A stretch of DNA of 64,000 nt. Source: AV80 sp035536995 (GTDB taxonomy: Bacteria > Verrucomicrobiota > Verrucomicrobiia > Chthoniobacterales > UBA10450). Made by a program: the position numbers and the translations under genes. The DNA is taken from assembly GCA_035536995.1 (NCBI GenBank), contig DATLNB010000067.1:48627-112626 (forward strand). Reading direction: 5' to 3'. Of this stretch, positions 51,376 through 58,994 are shown one piece after another (the stretch's first letter is position 1; each line of letters begins with the position of its first letter). A model generated the notes under the pieces. That model was given only the letters and a program-made list of their open reading frames with translations. It was not told the DNA's origin and did no database searches.

Positions 51376-52695
51376 ATGTTTTCGCAGCTAGGCGACAAGC
51401 TTCAGGACATCTTCAAGGACCTTCGCGGTCATGGCACGATCAGCGAGACCAACGTCAATGATGCGATGCGCCAGGTCCGGCTCGCATTGTTGGAAGCGGA
51501 TGTCGATTTCCAGGTCGCGAAACAATTCATTTCCCGCGTAAAGGAAAAGGCGCTCGGCGAAGAGGTCTTGCGCAGCGTCACTCCCGGACAGCAGATCGTT
51601 AAGATTTTCCACGACGAGCTCACGGGATTGCTCGGCGGCGATGCCGCTCCGCTGAATCTGGACAAGCCGGCCCGCATCCTCATGGTCGGCCTGAACGGCG
51701 CCGGAAAGACCACGTCATCCGCAAAGCTCGCCGGGTTTTTGAAAAAACAGGGACGGACGCCTCTGTTGATCGCGTCGGACTTGCAGCGACCCGCCGCGAT
51801 CGAACAGCTGGCCACCCTCGCGCGCCAGGTGGACGTGCCGGTCTATACCCCCGATCCAAGCGAGAAGAATGTCCGGCGCTCAGCGGCGGCTGCTTTGGAT
51901 TGGGCTGCCGAACAAAGCGGGAACGTCCAGATTTTCGATACGGCGGGGCGCCAGGAGATCGACGAGGCGCTGATCCAGGAAATCAAAGAGCTGAAGGAAT
52001 TTCTCAAGCCCCAGGAAGTGTTGCTTGTGGCCGACGCCGCGACGGGCCAGCAGGCGGTCAGTGTTGCGACCCATTTCCACGAAGCGCTGGGGATCACGGG
52101 CATCGTCCTGACGAAGCTGGATGGTGACGCGCGAGGTGGCGCGGCGCTTTCGATGCGGGAGGTTACCCAGCAGCCGATCAAGTTCGCCGGCGTGGGCGAA
52201 AAGCTGGATCAATTTGAGCCGTTCGTCCCCGACCGCCTGGCGGGTCGAATTCTTGGAATGGGCGACATCGTCGGTCTGGTCGAGAAAGCCGCCGAAGCCA
52301 TCGACGAGGAGGAGGCCGCGCGAATGGAGCGGAAACTCCGGACCGCCTCCTTCGATTTCAACGATTTCCTGGCCCAGTTCAAAATGATGAAGAAAATGGG
52401 GCCGCTGGAGAATATCCTTGGCATGATCCCGGGGATGAGTAACATGCAGGGCCTCTCCGTGGACGAGAAGCAGCTCAAGCGGACGGAAGCCATTGTGCTT
52501 TCCATGACGCACGAGGAGAGATCGCGGCCCGACATTCTAAACGCGCGCCGCCGTCAACGAATCGCCCGCGGCAGCGGCAGCACCGTCACGGAAGTGAACG
52601 ACCTGCTCCAGCGTTTTAATCAGATGCGCAAGATGATGAAGAACGCCGGGAAAATGAAGAGAATGATGGCGCAGATGGCGCGGATGAAAAATTAA
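51376..52695 (+). CDS. ffh: signal recognition particle protein Ffh
   Basis: 439 residues: N domain, GTPase (NG) domain with P-loop VGLNGAGKTTSSAKL (about 103-118), ATGQQAVSV and FAGVGEKLDQFEPF, and a methionine-rich M domain (FKMMKKMGPLENILGMIPG and a long Met/Lys tail). It targets nascent membrane and secreted proteins with the SRP RNA. The P-loop has NGAGKT rather than the usual QGSGKT. First gene of the conserved ffh-rpsP cluster; rpsP starts 5 nt later. Confidence 0.95.
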   Translation: MFSQLGDKLQDIFKDLRGHGTISETNVNDAMRQVRLALLEADVDFQVAKQFISRVKEKALGEEVLRSVTPGQQIVKIFHDELTGLLGGDAAPLNLDKPARILMVGLNGAGKTTSSAKLAGFLKKQGRTPLLIASDLQRPAAIEQLATLARQVDVPVYTPDPSEKNVRRSAAAALDWAAEQSGNVQIFDTAGRQEIDEALIQEIKELKEFLKPQEVLLVADAATGQQAVSVATHFHEALGITGIVLTKLDGDARGGAALSMREVTQQPIKFAGVGEKLDQFEPFVPDRLAGRILGMGDIVGLVEKAAEAIDEEEAARMERKLRTASFDFNDFLAQFKMMKKMGPLENILGMIPGMSNMQGLSVDEKQLKRTEAIVLSMTHEERSRPDILNARRRQRIARGSGSTVTEVNDLLQRFNQMRKMMKNAGKMKRMMAQMARMKN

Positions 52696-52700
52696 GAGAT

Positions 52701-53033
52701 ATGGCAGTTTCAATCAGATTACGCAGAGAAGGCACGACCAACCGTCCCTACTACAAGGTGGTGGTGGCGGACAGCCGCAGCCCGCGCGACGGGAAATTTA
52801 TCGAAATTATCGGGACCTACGATCCGAAGAAGGAAGGCAACAACAGCACTCTGAAGCTCGATCGAGTCGAGCATTGGATCTCCAAAGGCGCACAGCCGTC
52901 CGATACGGTTCGCAGTTTGATCAAGAAGAACCGGAAGCAGGCTGGGAATGCACCGGCGCAGGAAGCAGAGCCGGCAGCCGAGCAGGCTCCAGAGACGGTC
53001 GAACAACCTGCGGCCGCTCCCGCGGCGGAATAA
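52701..53033 (+). CDS. rpsP: 30S ribosomal protein S16
   Basis: 110 residues. The first ~80 are standard S16 (IRLRREGTTNRPYYKVVVAD, RDGKFIEIIGTYDP, LDRVEHWISKGAQPS). The last ~30 form an acidic Ala/Glu/Pro tail (APAQEAEPAAEQAPETV), seen in S16 from several phyla. Tight spacing to ffh marks an operon. Confidence 0.95.
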   Translation: MAVSIRLRREGTTNRPYYKVVVADSRSPRDGKFIEIIGTYDPKKEGNNSTLKLDRVEHWISKGAQPSDTVRSLIKKNRKQAGNAPAQEAEPAAEQAPETVEQPAAAPAAE

Positions 53034-53036
53034 GCG

Positions 53037-53136
53037 GTGTAGCAACGGCGCTCTGTCGCCGTGATACGCTTTGCTCGCATCGAGCGCTGGTTACGCCATA
53101 AAGACAGACGGCGATTTGGAAATCGCCGCTCCTTGG
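53037..53136. repeat. hybrid REP element (family E left end, family F right end)
   Basis: The left end TGTAGCAACGGCGCTCTG is family E; the right end GGCGATTTGGAAATCGCCG followed by CTCCTTGG is family F. The two ends of one element come from different families, which suggests recombination or separate insertion. It lies between rpsP and the PD40-like gene. Confidence 0.7.
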
Positions 53137-53196
53137 TTTCCGGTCGCGCGCAATAAAATCTTTTCAATTGCTGGTCTGGCGTGCGTCGATAGGACA

Positions 53197-53832
53197 ATGA
53201 AAAGAATCGCGCTAAGCCTTTATTGTGTTGCGGTCGCAACCAGTGCTTTTGCTCAAAGCGTTTCGGTCCAAAACGGGAACATTCAATACACGGACAAATC
53301 CGGAGCTACGACTGCGCTAACCTCGAGCGGGCGCGATTCCAACCCAATCCTGGCTCCCGATGGCAAATGGGTCGCGTTCGTTCGGAAAATCGACGGGAAC
53401 AAAATCGCCAGCGGGGCGGATGAGTCCGACCCCAGCGAGCTCTGGCAGGTCGGGATTGATGGAAAACAACCGACAATGCTCATCCGATGCCGCGAGGCCG
53501 CGAAGCCGGAATCGCTGATTGCCGGGTTCGACAGCCTGCAATTTTCGACGAACGGGAAACTTCTTTATTTCGTGACCCCAGCGTGGGCGACCTCAGGCGC
53601 CATCCATGTTGTGGACACGACGAATCGAAAAGAGCGTTACCTTTTTCCGGGCAGCGAGCTGAAGGTCGTGCCGGCGGGCGAATACAAAGATTGCCTCCTC
53701 GTTCAGCAACATCGCTATTTCATTGGCGGCGGCTCGTACGATTGGTTTTGGCTTTTCCGCCCGGACGGCAAAGAAGTCGGCCCGGTAGGGGAGACGACCG
53801 AGGTCTTCGATTCGACGTACAACAACGAATAA
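53197..53832 (+). CDS. secreted PD40/WD40-like beta-propeller fragment protein
   Basis: 211 residues with a signal peptide (MKRIALSLYCVAVATSAFA). Blade-like repeats of the TolB/PD40 type appear: SNPILAPDGKWVAFVRK and SLQFSTNGKLLYFVTP. A complete propeller would be larger, so this may dimerise or be a partial fold. Its position inside the ffh-rpsP-khpA-trmD cluster is unusual and follows a REP element, so it was probably inserted there. Confidence 0.65.
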   Translation: MKRIALSLYCVAVATSAFAQSVSVQNGNIQYTDKSGATTALTSSGRDSNPILAPDGKWVAFVRKIDGNKIASGADESDPSELWQVGIDGKQPTMLIRCREAAKPESLIAGFDSLQFSTNGKLLYFVTPAWATSGAIHVVDTTNRKERYLFPGSELKVVPAGEYKDCLLVQQHRYFIGGGSYDWFWLFRPDGKEVGPVGETTEVFDSTYNNE

Positions 53833-53877
53833 CCGCGAGGGCGTGACAACGCCCCAAGTTGGCAATAACTTTGGGTC

Positions 53878-54108
53878 GTGAAAGAATTTCTTGAGTTCGT
53901 CATTCGGCAACTCGTTGAGTTCCCAGACGAGATGATGCTTTCCGAGATTCCGTCCGGGAAGACCACGATCTTTCGGGTGCAACTGCGGCAGAGCGACGTC
54001 GGCCGGGTCATCGGGCGCAACGGCCAGACGATCCAGGCGATCCGGGCGTTGCTGGCCAGCTCCGCGGCGCGGCACGGCCAGCGCGCCACGCTCGAGATTC
54101 TGGAGTGA
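53878..54108 (+). CDS. khpA: KH-domain RNA-binding protein KhpA
   Basis: 76 residues, a single KH domain with the G-x-x-G loop GRNG (GRVIGRNGQTIQAIRALL). Small KH proteins of this type (KhpA/YlqC) bind RNA, often with KhpB, and are typically encoded between rpsP and rimM/trmD, as here. The start is GTG 53878. Length and gene order both support the assignment. Confidence 0.9.
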   Translation: MKEFLEFVIRQLVEFPDEMMLSEIPSGKTTIFRVQLRQSDVGRVIGRNGQTIQAIRALLASSAARHGQRATLEILE

Positions 54109-54114
54109 GGGTTT

Positions 54115-54186
54115 TGTAGGGCGTCTGTGTCAGACGCGCTTGGTGTTGACGGCGTTGTTGCGGCGTTTCACAGAAACGCCCTACAA
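54115..54186. repeat. REPIN family C between khpA and trmD
   Basis: Left TGTAGGGCGTCTGTGTCAG, right CGGCGTTTCACAGAAACGCC followed by CTACA. The right end finishes 7 nt before the trmD start codon, so the hairpin is where a ribosome-binding site would be. Confidence 0.87.
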
Positions 54187-54192
54187 TGCATA

Positions 54193-54885
54193 ATGCGCAT
54201 CGACATCATCACGCTTTTCCCCGAGGTCTGCCGCGCGCCTCTCAACGCGAGCATGATGAAGCGCGCCCAAGAAAACGGCGCGGTCGATCTGCATATCCAT
54301 AACCTGCGGGACTGGACGACGGACAAACATCACGTGGTTGATGACGCACCCTTCGGGGGCGGGCCGGGGATGGTGATGAAGCCGGAACCGATCTTTGCCG
54401 CGGTCGAGGATCTGCGGACGAGAATCGAGAATCGAGAATCGAGAATCGTGCTGATGTCGCCTGCGGGCCCGCGGTTCGATCAGCAGATGGCGGCGCAGCT
54501 TTCGCGCGAGTCGCATCTTATCATCCTCTGCGGGCATTACGAGGGCGTGGACCAAAGGGTGATCGACCATCTCGTGGATGACGAGATTTCAATTGGCGAC
54601 TACGTGCTGACCAATGGAGCGATCGCGGCGGTCGTTTTTGTCGACGCGGTTGTTCGATTGCTGCCCGGCGTTCTCGGCGATGAGGAATCGGCGCTGAATG
54701 ACAGTTTTAGCGATGGCCTGCTTGAAGGTCCACAGTACACGCGGCCGTCCGAATTCCGTGGGTGGAAAGTGCCGGACGTGTTGCTATCGGGGAACCACGC
54801 CCAGATAGCGGCGTGGCGGAAAGACCAGGCAAGGCAGCGAACAGAGAAGCGTCGCCCCGATCTGCTCGCTGAAGAGGAGCTGTAG
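54193..54885 (+). CDS. trmD: tRNA (guanine-N1)-methyltransferase
   Basis: 230 residues. It methylates G37 of tRNAs reading C-ending or G-starting codons, preventing +1 frameshifts. SPOUT knot motifs are present: APFGGGPGMVMKPEPI, ILCGHYEGVDQRV and ISIGDYVLTNG. ATG 54193 was chosen from the family start MRIDIITLFPEV. rimM and rplS, usual neighbours, are absent here. The stop TAG is part of a family A REPIN. Confidence 0.95.
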   Translation: MRIDIITLFPEVCRAPLNASMMKRAQENGAVDLHIHNLRDWTTDKHHVVDDAPFGGGPGMVMKPEPIFAAVEDLRTRIENRESRIVLMSPAGPRFDQQMAAQLSRESHLIILCGHYEGVDQRVIDHLVDDEISIGDYVLTNGAIAAVVFVDAVVRLLPGVLGDEESALNDSFSDGLLEGPQYTRPSEFRGWKVPDVLLSGNHAQIAAWRKDQARQRTEKRRPDLLAEEEL

Positions 54886-54957
54886 AGGCGCTTGTGCCAA
54901 GCACCTGGTGGGTTTGGCATCGGGCTCAGGCGCTTGGCACAAGCGCCTCTACATCAC
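54881..54957. repeat. REPIN family A between convergent trmD and fabF
   Basis: Left TGTAGAGGCGCTTGTGCC, right AGGCGCTTGGCACAAGCG then CCTCTACATC. It contains the TAG stop codons of both convergent genes (54883-54885 and 54949-54951 on the minus strand). Confidence 0.92.
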
Positions 54958-56193
54958 TTTCCCGAGGATCACGCAGGAATTGATTCCACCGAACCCGAAG
55001 GAATTGCTCATCACGTAGTTTAGTTCTGCGTCACGGCCGTGATGCGGAACAACATCAAGATCACAAGCCGGGTCCGGGTTTTCCCGGTTCAGGGTTGGCG
55101 GAATCCATTTCCGCTCGATCGCCATCGCGCAAATAGCGCCCTCGATTGCACCGGTCGCACCAAGCGGATGGCCGGTAAAAGCCTTGGTGCCGCTGACCGC
55201 GAGCCGCGCTGCATGCTCCTGAAACACCTCCTTGATGGCCAGGGTCTCGGTGCTGTCGTTCATCCGGCTCGAGCTCGCGTGCGCGTTAACGTAATCGATC
55301 TGTTCCGGCCTGAGTCCCGCATCCGCCAACGCTGCGCGCATCGCCCTGATGCAAGCTTCGCCCGTGGGCAAAGGGGACGTCATGTGAAAGGCGTCGTTGT
55401 TCAAACTGTAACCGAGCACCTCCGCGAAAATCCGAGCCCCGCGTTTCCGCGCGTGTTCCAGCTCTTCGATGACGAGCGTTGCGGCTCCTTCGGCGATAAC
55501 GAACCCATCGCGCTGGAGGTCGAACGGCCGGCAGGCTAGGGCGGCATCACCGTTCCATTGGCTCATCGACTTGATGATGGCGAATGCGCCGAAGGTGAGG
55601 GGACTCAGCGGTGCTTCAGCTCCGCCGGCGACAATAACGTCTGCAAAATCATCACGGATATAACGGAGCGCCTCACCGATCGCGACCGTGCCGCTGGCGC
55701 AGCTGTTGGAGTTGGTCGTGCCGACCCCGCGGAATCCGAACTCGATCGCGATATTCGAATGGGCCGAGCCTCCGAAAACCTGGAGCGCCAGGGTCTGGTT
55801 TACGCCGCGCGTTCCCTTTTTCAGAAAATGGACGTGCTGATATTCGGCGTTCGCAATGCCGCCGAGTGCGGTGCCGAAGCTGACGCCGACTCGATCCTGT
55901 GGGGCTTCGCGGGAATAGGGGAGGCCAGCGTCTTCCAAAGCCATCCGGGCAGAGGCAACGGCAAACTGCGCGTAGCGATCCAGCCGTTTCAGACGGTGCG
56001 GTGGAAAGTGATCTTCCGGTATCCAATCCAAGATCTCACCGGCGCAGTGCGCGTTGAACTCCGAAGTGTCGAAGGTCGAAATCCGTTTGATCCCGCTCTT
56101 CTCGGCACGCAATCCCTGCCAGAAATTCTCCCGGCCGGTCCCGACACAAGTTATCGGGCCGATCCCAGTGATGACCGCCCGACGCCTAGCCAT
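54949..56193 (-). CDS. fabF: beta-ketoacyl-ACP synthase II-type condensing enzyme
   Basis: 414 residues, thiolase-fold KAS. The catalytic triad is Cys165 (TTNSNSCASG), His305 (VNAHASS) and His342 (FTGHPLGATG), with Lys337 nearby. This is the KAS II layout for chain elongation in fatty-acid synthesis. NAHASS instead of the usual NAHGTS, and absence of acpP/fabG neighbours, leave open a specialised pathway. ATG 56193 starts MARRRAVITGIG. The SRPBCC gene upstream overlaps it by 8 nt. Confidence 0.85.
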   Translation of the reverse strand: MARRRAVITGIGPITCVGTGRENFWQGLRAEKSGIKRISTFDTSEFNAHCAGEILDWIPEDHFPPHRLKRLDRYAQFAVASARMALEDAGLPYSREAPQDRVGVSFGTALGGIANAEYQHVHFLKKGTRGVNQTLALQVFGGSAHSNIAIEFGFRGVGTTNSNSCASGTVAIGEALRYIRDDFADVIVAGGAEAPLSPLTFGAFAIIKSMSQWNGDAALACRPFDLQRDGFVIAEGAATLVIEELEHARKRGARIFAEVLGYSLNNDAFHMTSPLPTGEACIRAMRAALADAGLRPEQIDYVNAHASSSRMNDSTETLAIKEVFQEHAARLAVSGTKAFTGHPLGATGAIEGAICAMAIERKWIPPTLNRENPDPACDLDVVPHHGRDAELNYVMSNSFGFGGINSCVILGKVM

Positions 56194-56656
56194 TTCCGGT
56201 TCGGGGCGCAGCGTTCGCTGGTCCATTTTCCAAATATGCCTTCATGCAGCGCAACGTCCGAGTGGCGACGGGATGGACGAAACCCTGGCCGATGATGGGC
56301 TCGGCGATCGCCGCCAGGGCGGGCACGCGAAACCGGAGATCATGGACGATCTCGACGACCACCCCGGGTGGCGTTTCTCTGAACGTCCAAACAACCTGCA
56401 TTCCTTTTGTCCACGCCTTCAGGTGATGGAAACGAATCTCACAACGCTCCCGGTCGATTATTTGTTCGGAGGTCCAGGCGATGGGAATACCGGAACGCCG
56501 GGCAGCCATGACGACGAGATTGCGGTCGGCGCCGCGCTCCAGGTACCGGATATAGCGATAGTGAGGCAGGATCTTCGGCCAAAGTTCGAGGTTTGCGGCA
56601 GTTTCGAAAATGGCCTGCTTCGGGGCGTTGATGATAATAGAGTTGCCGGTATGCAT
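56186..56656 (-). CDS. SRPBCC (START-like) family protein
   Basis: 156 residues with the helix-grip pattern of polyketide cyclase/START-like proteins: IIINAPKQAIFETAANLELWP then HYRYIRYLERG. They bind a lipid-like or aromatic ligand in a central cavity. It overlaps the fabF start by 8 nt on the same strand, so the two are translationally coupled and may act on the same acyl chain (inference). Confidence 0.78.
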   Translation of the reverse strand: MHTGNSIIINAPKQAIFETAANLELWPKILPHYRYIRYLERGADRNLVVMAARRSGIPIAWTSEQIIDRERCEIRFHHLKAWTKGMQVVWTFRETPPGVVVEIVHDLRFRVPALAAIAEPIIGQGFVHPVATRTLRCMKAYLENGPANAAPRTGNG

Positions 56657-56736
56657 CGGGACGGAGGAGGGGACTTTTCCGCTTGCGGCTTCAGGCTAGG
56701 CTTGGGCGAAGCGCGAGCAACAACGGGAAGGTAACA

Positions 56737-56931
56737 ATGGCGTTGTTAATGAAACTTGCCTGCGAAAAGTGCGGGCGCGATCTCGATCCGAGCGGAGACG
56801 CATTCATCTGCACGTTCGAATGCACCTTCTGCCGCGAGTGCACTGAGGCGATGAAAGCAGTGTGCCCCAACTGCGGCGGCGAACTGGTGCGCCGGCCGCG
56901 AAAGGGGAAATTGAACAATGCTGAGGGCTGA
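56737..56931 (+). CDS. DUF1272 zinc-ribbon-like protein
   Basis: 64 residues. MALLMKLACEKCGRDLDPSG and CTFECTFCRECTEAM, followed by CPNCGGELVRRP, match DUF1272. Eight cysteines in C-x2-C-type pairs suggest two zinc sites. Function unknown. A purine-rich GGGAAGG lies about 7 nt upstream of the ATG. Confidence 0.85.
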   Translation: MALLMKLACEKCGRDLDPSGDAFICTFECTFCRECTEAMKAVCPNCGGELVRRPRKGKLNNAEG

Positions 56932-56944
56932 ACGGTTGGCTCTT

Positions 56945-57050
56945 CCAAGGAGCGGCGATTTCCAAATCGCCGAGGTCGCTGATTTGCACGCCGCCATGCG
57001 GGAGTCGACTGGGACGGTCGCCCGGCGATTTGGAAATCGCCGCTCCTTGG
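56945..57050. repeat. REPIN family F
   Basis: CCAAGGAGCGGCGATTTCC on the left, GGCGATTTGGAAATCGCCG then CTCCTTGG on the right: exact inverted ends of about 27 nt each. It lies between the convergent DUF1272 and RibD-C genes. A separate short palindrome (TTGTAGGCAA/TTGCCCTACAA) follows at 57093-57122. Confidence 0.88.
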
Positions 57051-57124
57051 GGGGACGAACTGCAGCGGCGGCCGCGGAAAGAAGCCGGAGAATTGTAGGC
57101 AACCGAAGCGCTTGCCCTACAAAA

Positions 57125-57964
57125 TCAACGTCTGCGTCGGCGGTTAACCCGATATGTCAGAAAGCATTCCTCGCCGATGACCCGCATATCGGTGAGCGAG
57201 CATTGCACCTTTCGCGGCAGGAAATCTTTGCTCAACCCGGTCAGGGTCGGTGCGTTGGCTCCGCCAAAAAGGAACGGCGCGATCGTCAGGTTCAACTGAT
57301 CGACGAGATCCTCTTCGATTAATGCGCGGAACAGGGTGGCGCCGCCTTCACACGCGACCTTGCGGATGCCGTAATCACGCCGGAGCTGCTCCAGCATCCA
57401 TCGAAGATCGACCCGGCGCGCCTCACTCAGGTGCAGAGTCGCACGCTCCCGCAATGTCTTTTGGTAGCGCGCCGGCATCCGGGTCGTGGAAAAAATAATG
57501 ATCGGCGAGATAATCACCTTGAAAATGTTCAGCTCGGGATCGATCCGGCCTTCGTTCGAAACGATGATCCGCAACGGGTATTCCGATTGGCCTCGCTGAG
57601 TGCGGGCTTCGCGCATTTTGGGATCGGGCACACCCAACCGGACGTTATCGTGCTTCAGGGTGCTGTGCCCGATCAGGACCGCATCACCCAGCGCTCGCTG
57701 ACGAATAAGATGGGCCTTGTCTTCCCGCGAGGTGAAATCGACGGGCGAGAAATCCTTCGTCGTGATTTTCCCATCGAGGGTCATGGCAAAGGTGACCGCG
57801 ACGAAAGGGCGGGTTTGTCCCTTCCTCGGAGGGACGCGCTTCCGCGCGTCCTTGTTGCGGGCTCGGGTTCGCGAAGGCGGACGTGCAGAAGCACGTCCCT
57901 CCGAAGGGCGCTTGGAAGAACGGCCCTCCGGAGGATCGTTACTTTTCTTCCTCCGCGATCTCAT
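57125..57964 (-). CDS. RibD C-terminal (dihydrofolate-reductase-like) domain protein with a repeat-encoded N-terminus
   Basis: 279 residues as an open frame. From about residue 50 it is a RibD_C/DHFR-like reductase: PFVAVTFAMTLDGKITTKD, GDAVLIGHSTLKHDNVRLG, RKVACEGGATLFRALIEE. Such enzymes reduce pyrimidine or pterin intermediates with NADPH. Residues ~21-47 are encoded by a family D REPIN. The ATG at 57964 is the only conventional start that keeps the first beta strand. It overlaps the upstream gene by 26 nt. The natural substrate is unknown. Confidence 0.75.
   Translation of the reverse strand: MRSRRKKSNDPPEGRSSKRPSEGRASARPPSRTRARNKDARKRVPPRKGQTRPFVAVTFAMTLDGKITTKDFSPVDFTSREDKAHLIRQRALGDAVLIGHSTLKHDNVRLGVPDPKMREARTQRGQSEYPLRIIVSNEGRIDPELNIFKVIISPIIIFSTTRMPARYQKTLRERATLHLSEARRVDLRWMLEQLRRDYGIRKVACEGGATLFRALIEEDLVDQLNLTIAPFLFGGANAPTLTGLSKDFLPRKVQCSLTDMRVIGEECFLTYRVNRRRRR
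57826..57904. repeat. REPIN family D inside the RibD-C reading frame
   Basis: Begins TCGGAGGGACGCGCTTCC, ends GCACGTCCCTCCGA; inner hairpins GGACGCGC-TTCC-GCGCGTCC and GGACGTGC-AGAA-GCACGTCC. It is translated in the 5' part of the RibD-C gene, giving an Arg/Ser/Ala-rich segment. Confidence 0.88.
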
Positions 57965-58994
57965 GCTCGAGCGTGGCGAATTCTTGCTTCATGTCGCGCA
58001 TCCGGACATGGCCGGTCGCGCCGCTGGGCCGGTAGAAGAAATAAACCACGCCACCGGGAAGACAGCAGACGAGGATCACCGCGAAGCCGGTCAACCCAAT
58101 CAGTCGCGCCGCGGCGAACCAATAATCAGCCGGCGCACCAGCCGGGACGGCGCAGAGATTCGAAAGCATGATCTGGAGAATGTATTCGCGCGTGCCTACC
58201 CCGGCGAAACTGATTGGCAACGACGAGATCGTGCGTTCCACCGGCATGATGGCGAAGAAATCGATCGGGGCGATGACGGCGCGGAAGGCGTAGGCGACGA
58301 AAAGAAAGGTCGCGAAAGTCCCGAGATGGCAGACAACGGAGGCGCCGAACGCGGCCGCCGTCGCGCGCCAGTGGCGTGCGTATTGATGATAGGCAGCGGA
58401 GATCTCAATCACCTTGTCGCGCCCGGGAAATCGATGCGGAAGCCTGTGCAACAAATTGAACCCGCTGATCAGGAATGTCGTTCCGACGAAAAGGACCGAG
58501 GCGCCGAAAACGGCGAGAACCAGCCACACGTAGGGGGAGGTTGCGGGGGTGCTGGTGAGCCAGCTATAGCGGAGAAAAATCAAAATGCCGGTGATGATAA
58601 TCAAAGCGATCAGCCCGATCATCCGATCGAACAAGACGGCCAGAAGGCCGCCCGATTTCTTGTCCGGCGTTTCTTTCCAAAGCAGATAGGTCTTCACGAT
58701 GTCCCCGCCCGTTCCTCCAGGAAGGAACTGGTTGTAAAACATTCCGATAATGAACAAGGCAGCGACCCGGGCGTTGCTTAGATTGATGCCCTGGACCTTC
58801 AATAAAATCTGCCAGCGAACGACCGCCGCCAGCTCGACGATCAGATACGCGCCGATCGCAGCCGCGATCCAGCGGTAATCCGCCTCGCGAATCGCGACCG
58901 CCATTGCCTCCCGCACTTTCGGATCGTGAAAGACCCAGTAGAGCAGCCCACCGGTGACGAGCAGCTGGACAATAGTTAGAATGACTTTCTTCAT
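57939..58994 (-). CDS. lysylphosphatidylglycerol synthase TM region/UPF0104 family protein
   Basis: 351 residues with eight to nine hydrophobic helices. MFYNQFLPGGTGGDIVKTYL and an FDRMIGLIALI segment are diagnostic for the MprF N-terminal-like (flippase-like) membrane domain; the soluble synthase half of MprF is absent. Such proteins are thought to flip lipids or glycolipids. It overlaps the TIM-barrel gene by 4 nt and the RibD-C gene by 26 nt. Confidence 0.85.
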   Translation of the reverse strand: MKKVILTIVQLLVTGGLLYWVFHDPKVREAMAVAIREADYRWIAAAIGAYLIVELAAVVRWQILLKVQGINLSNARVAALFIIGMFYNQFLPGGTGGDIVKTYLLWKETPDKKSGGLLAVLFDRMIGLIALIIITGILIFLRYSWLTSTPATSPYVWLVLAVFGASVLFVGTTFLISGFNLLHRLPHRFPGRDKVIEISAAYHQYARHWRATAAAFGASVVCHLGTFATFLFVAYAFRAVIAPIDFFAIMPVERTISSLPISFAGVGTREYILQIMLSNLCAVPAGAPADYWFAAARLIGLTGFAVILVCCLPGGVVYFFYRPSGATGHVRMRDMKQEFATLEHEIAEEEK

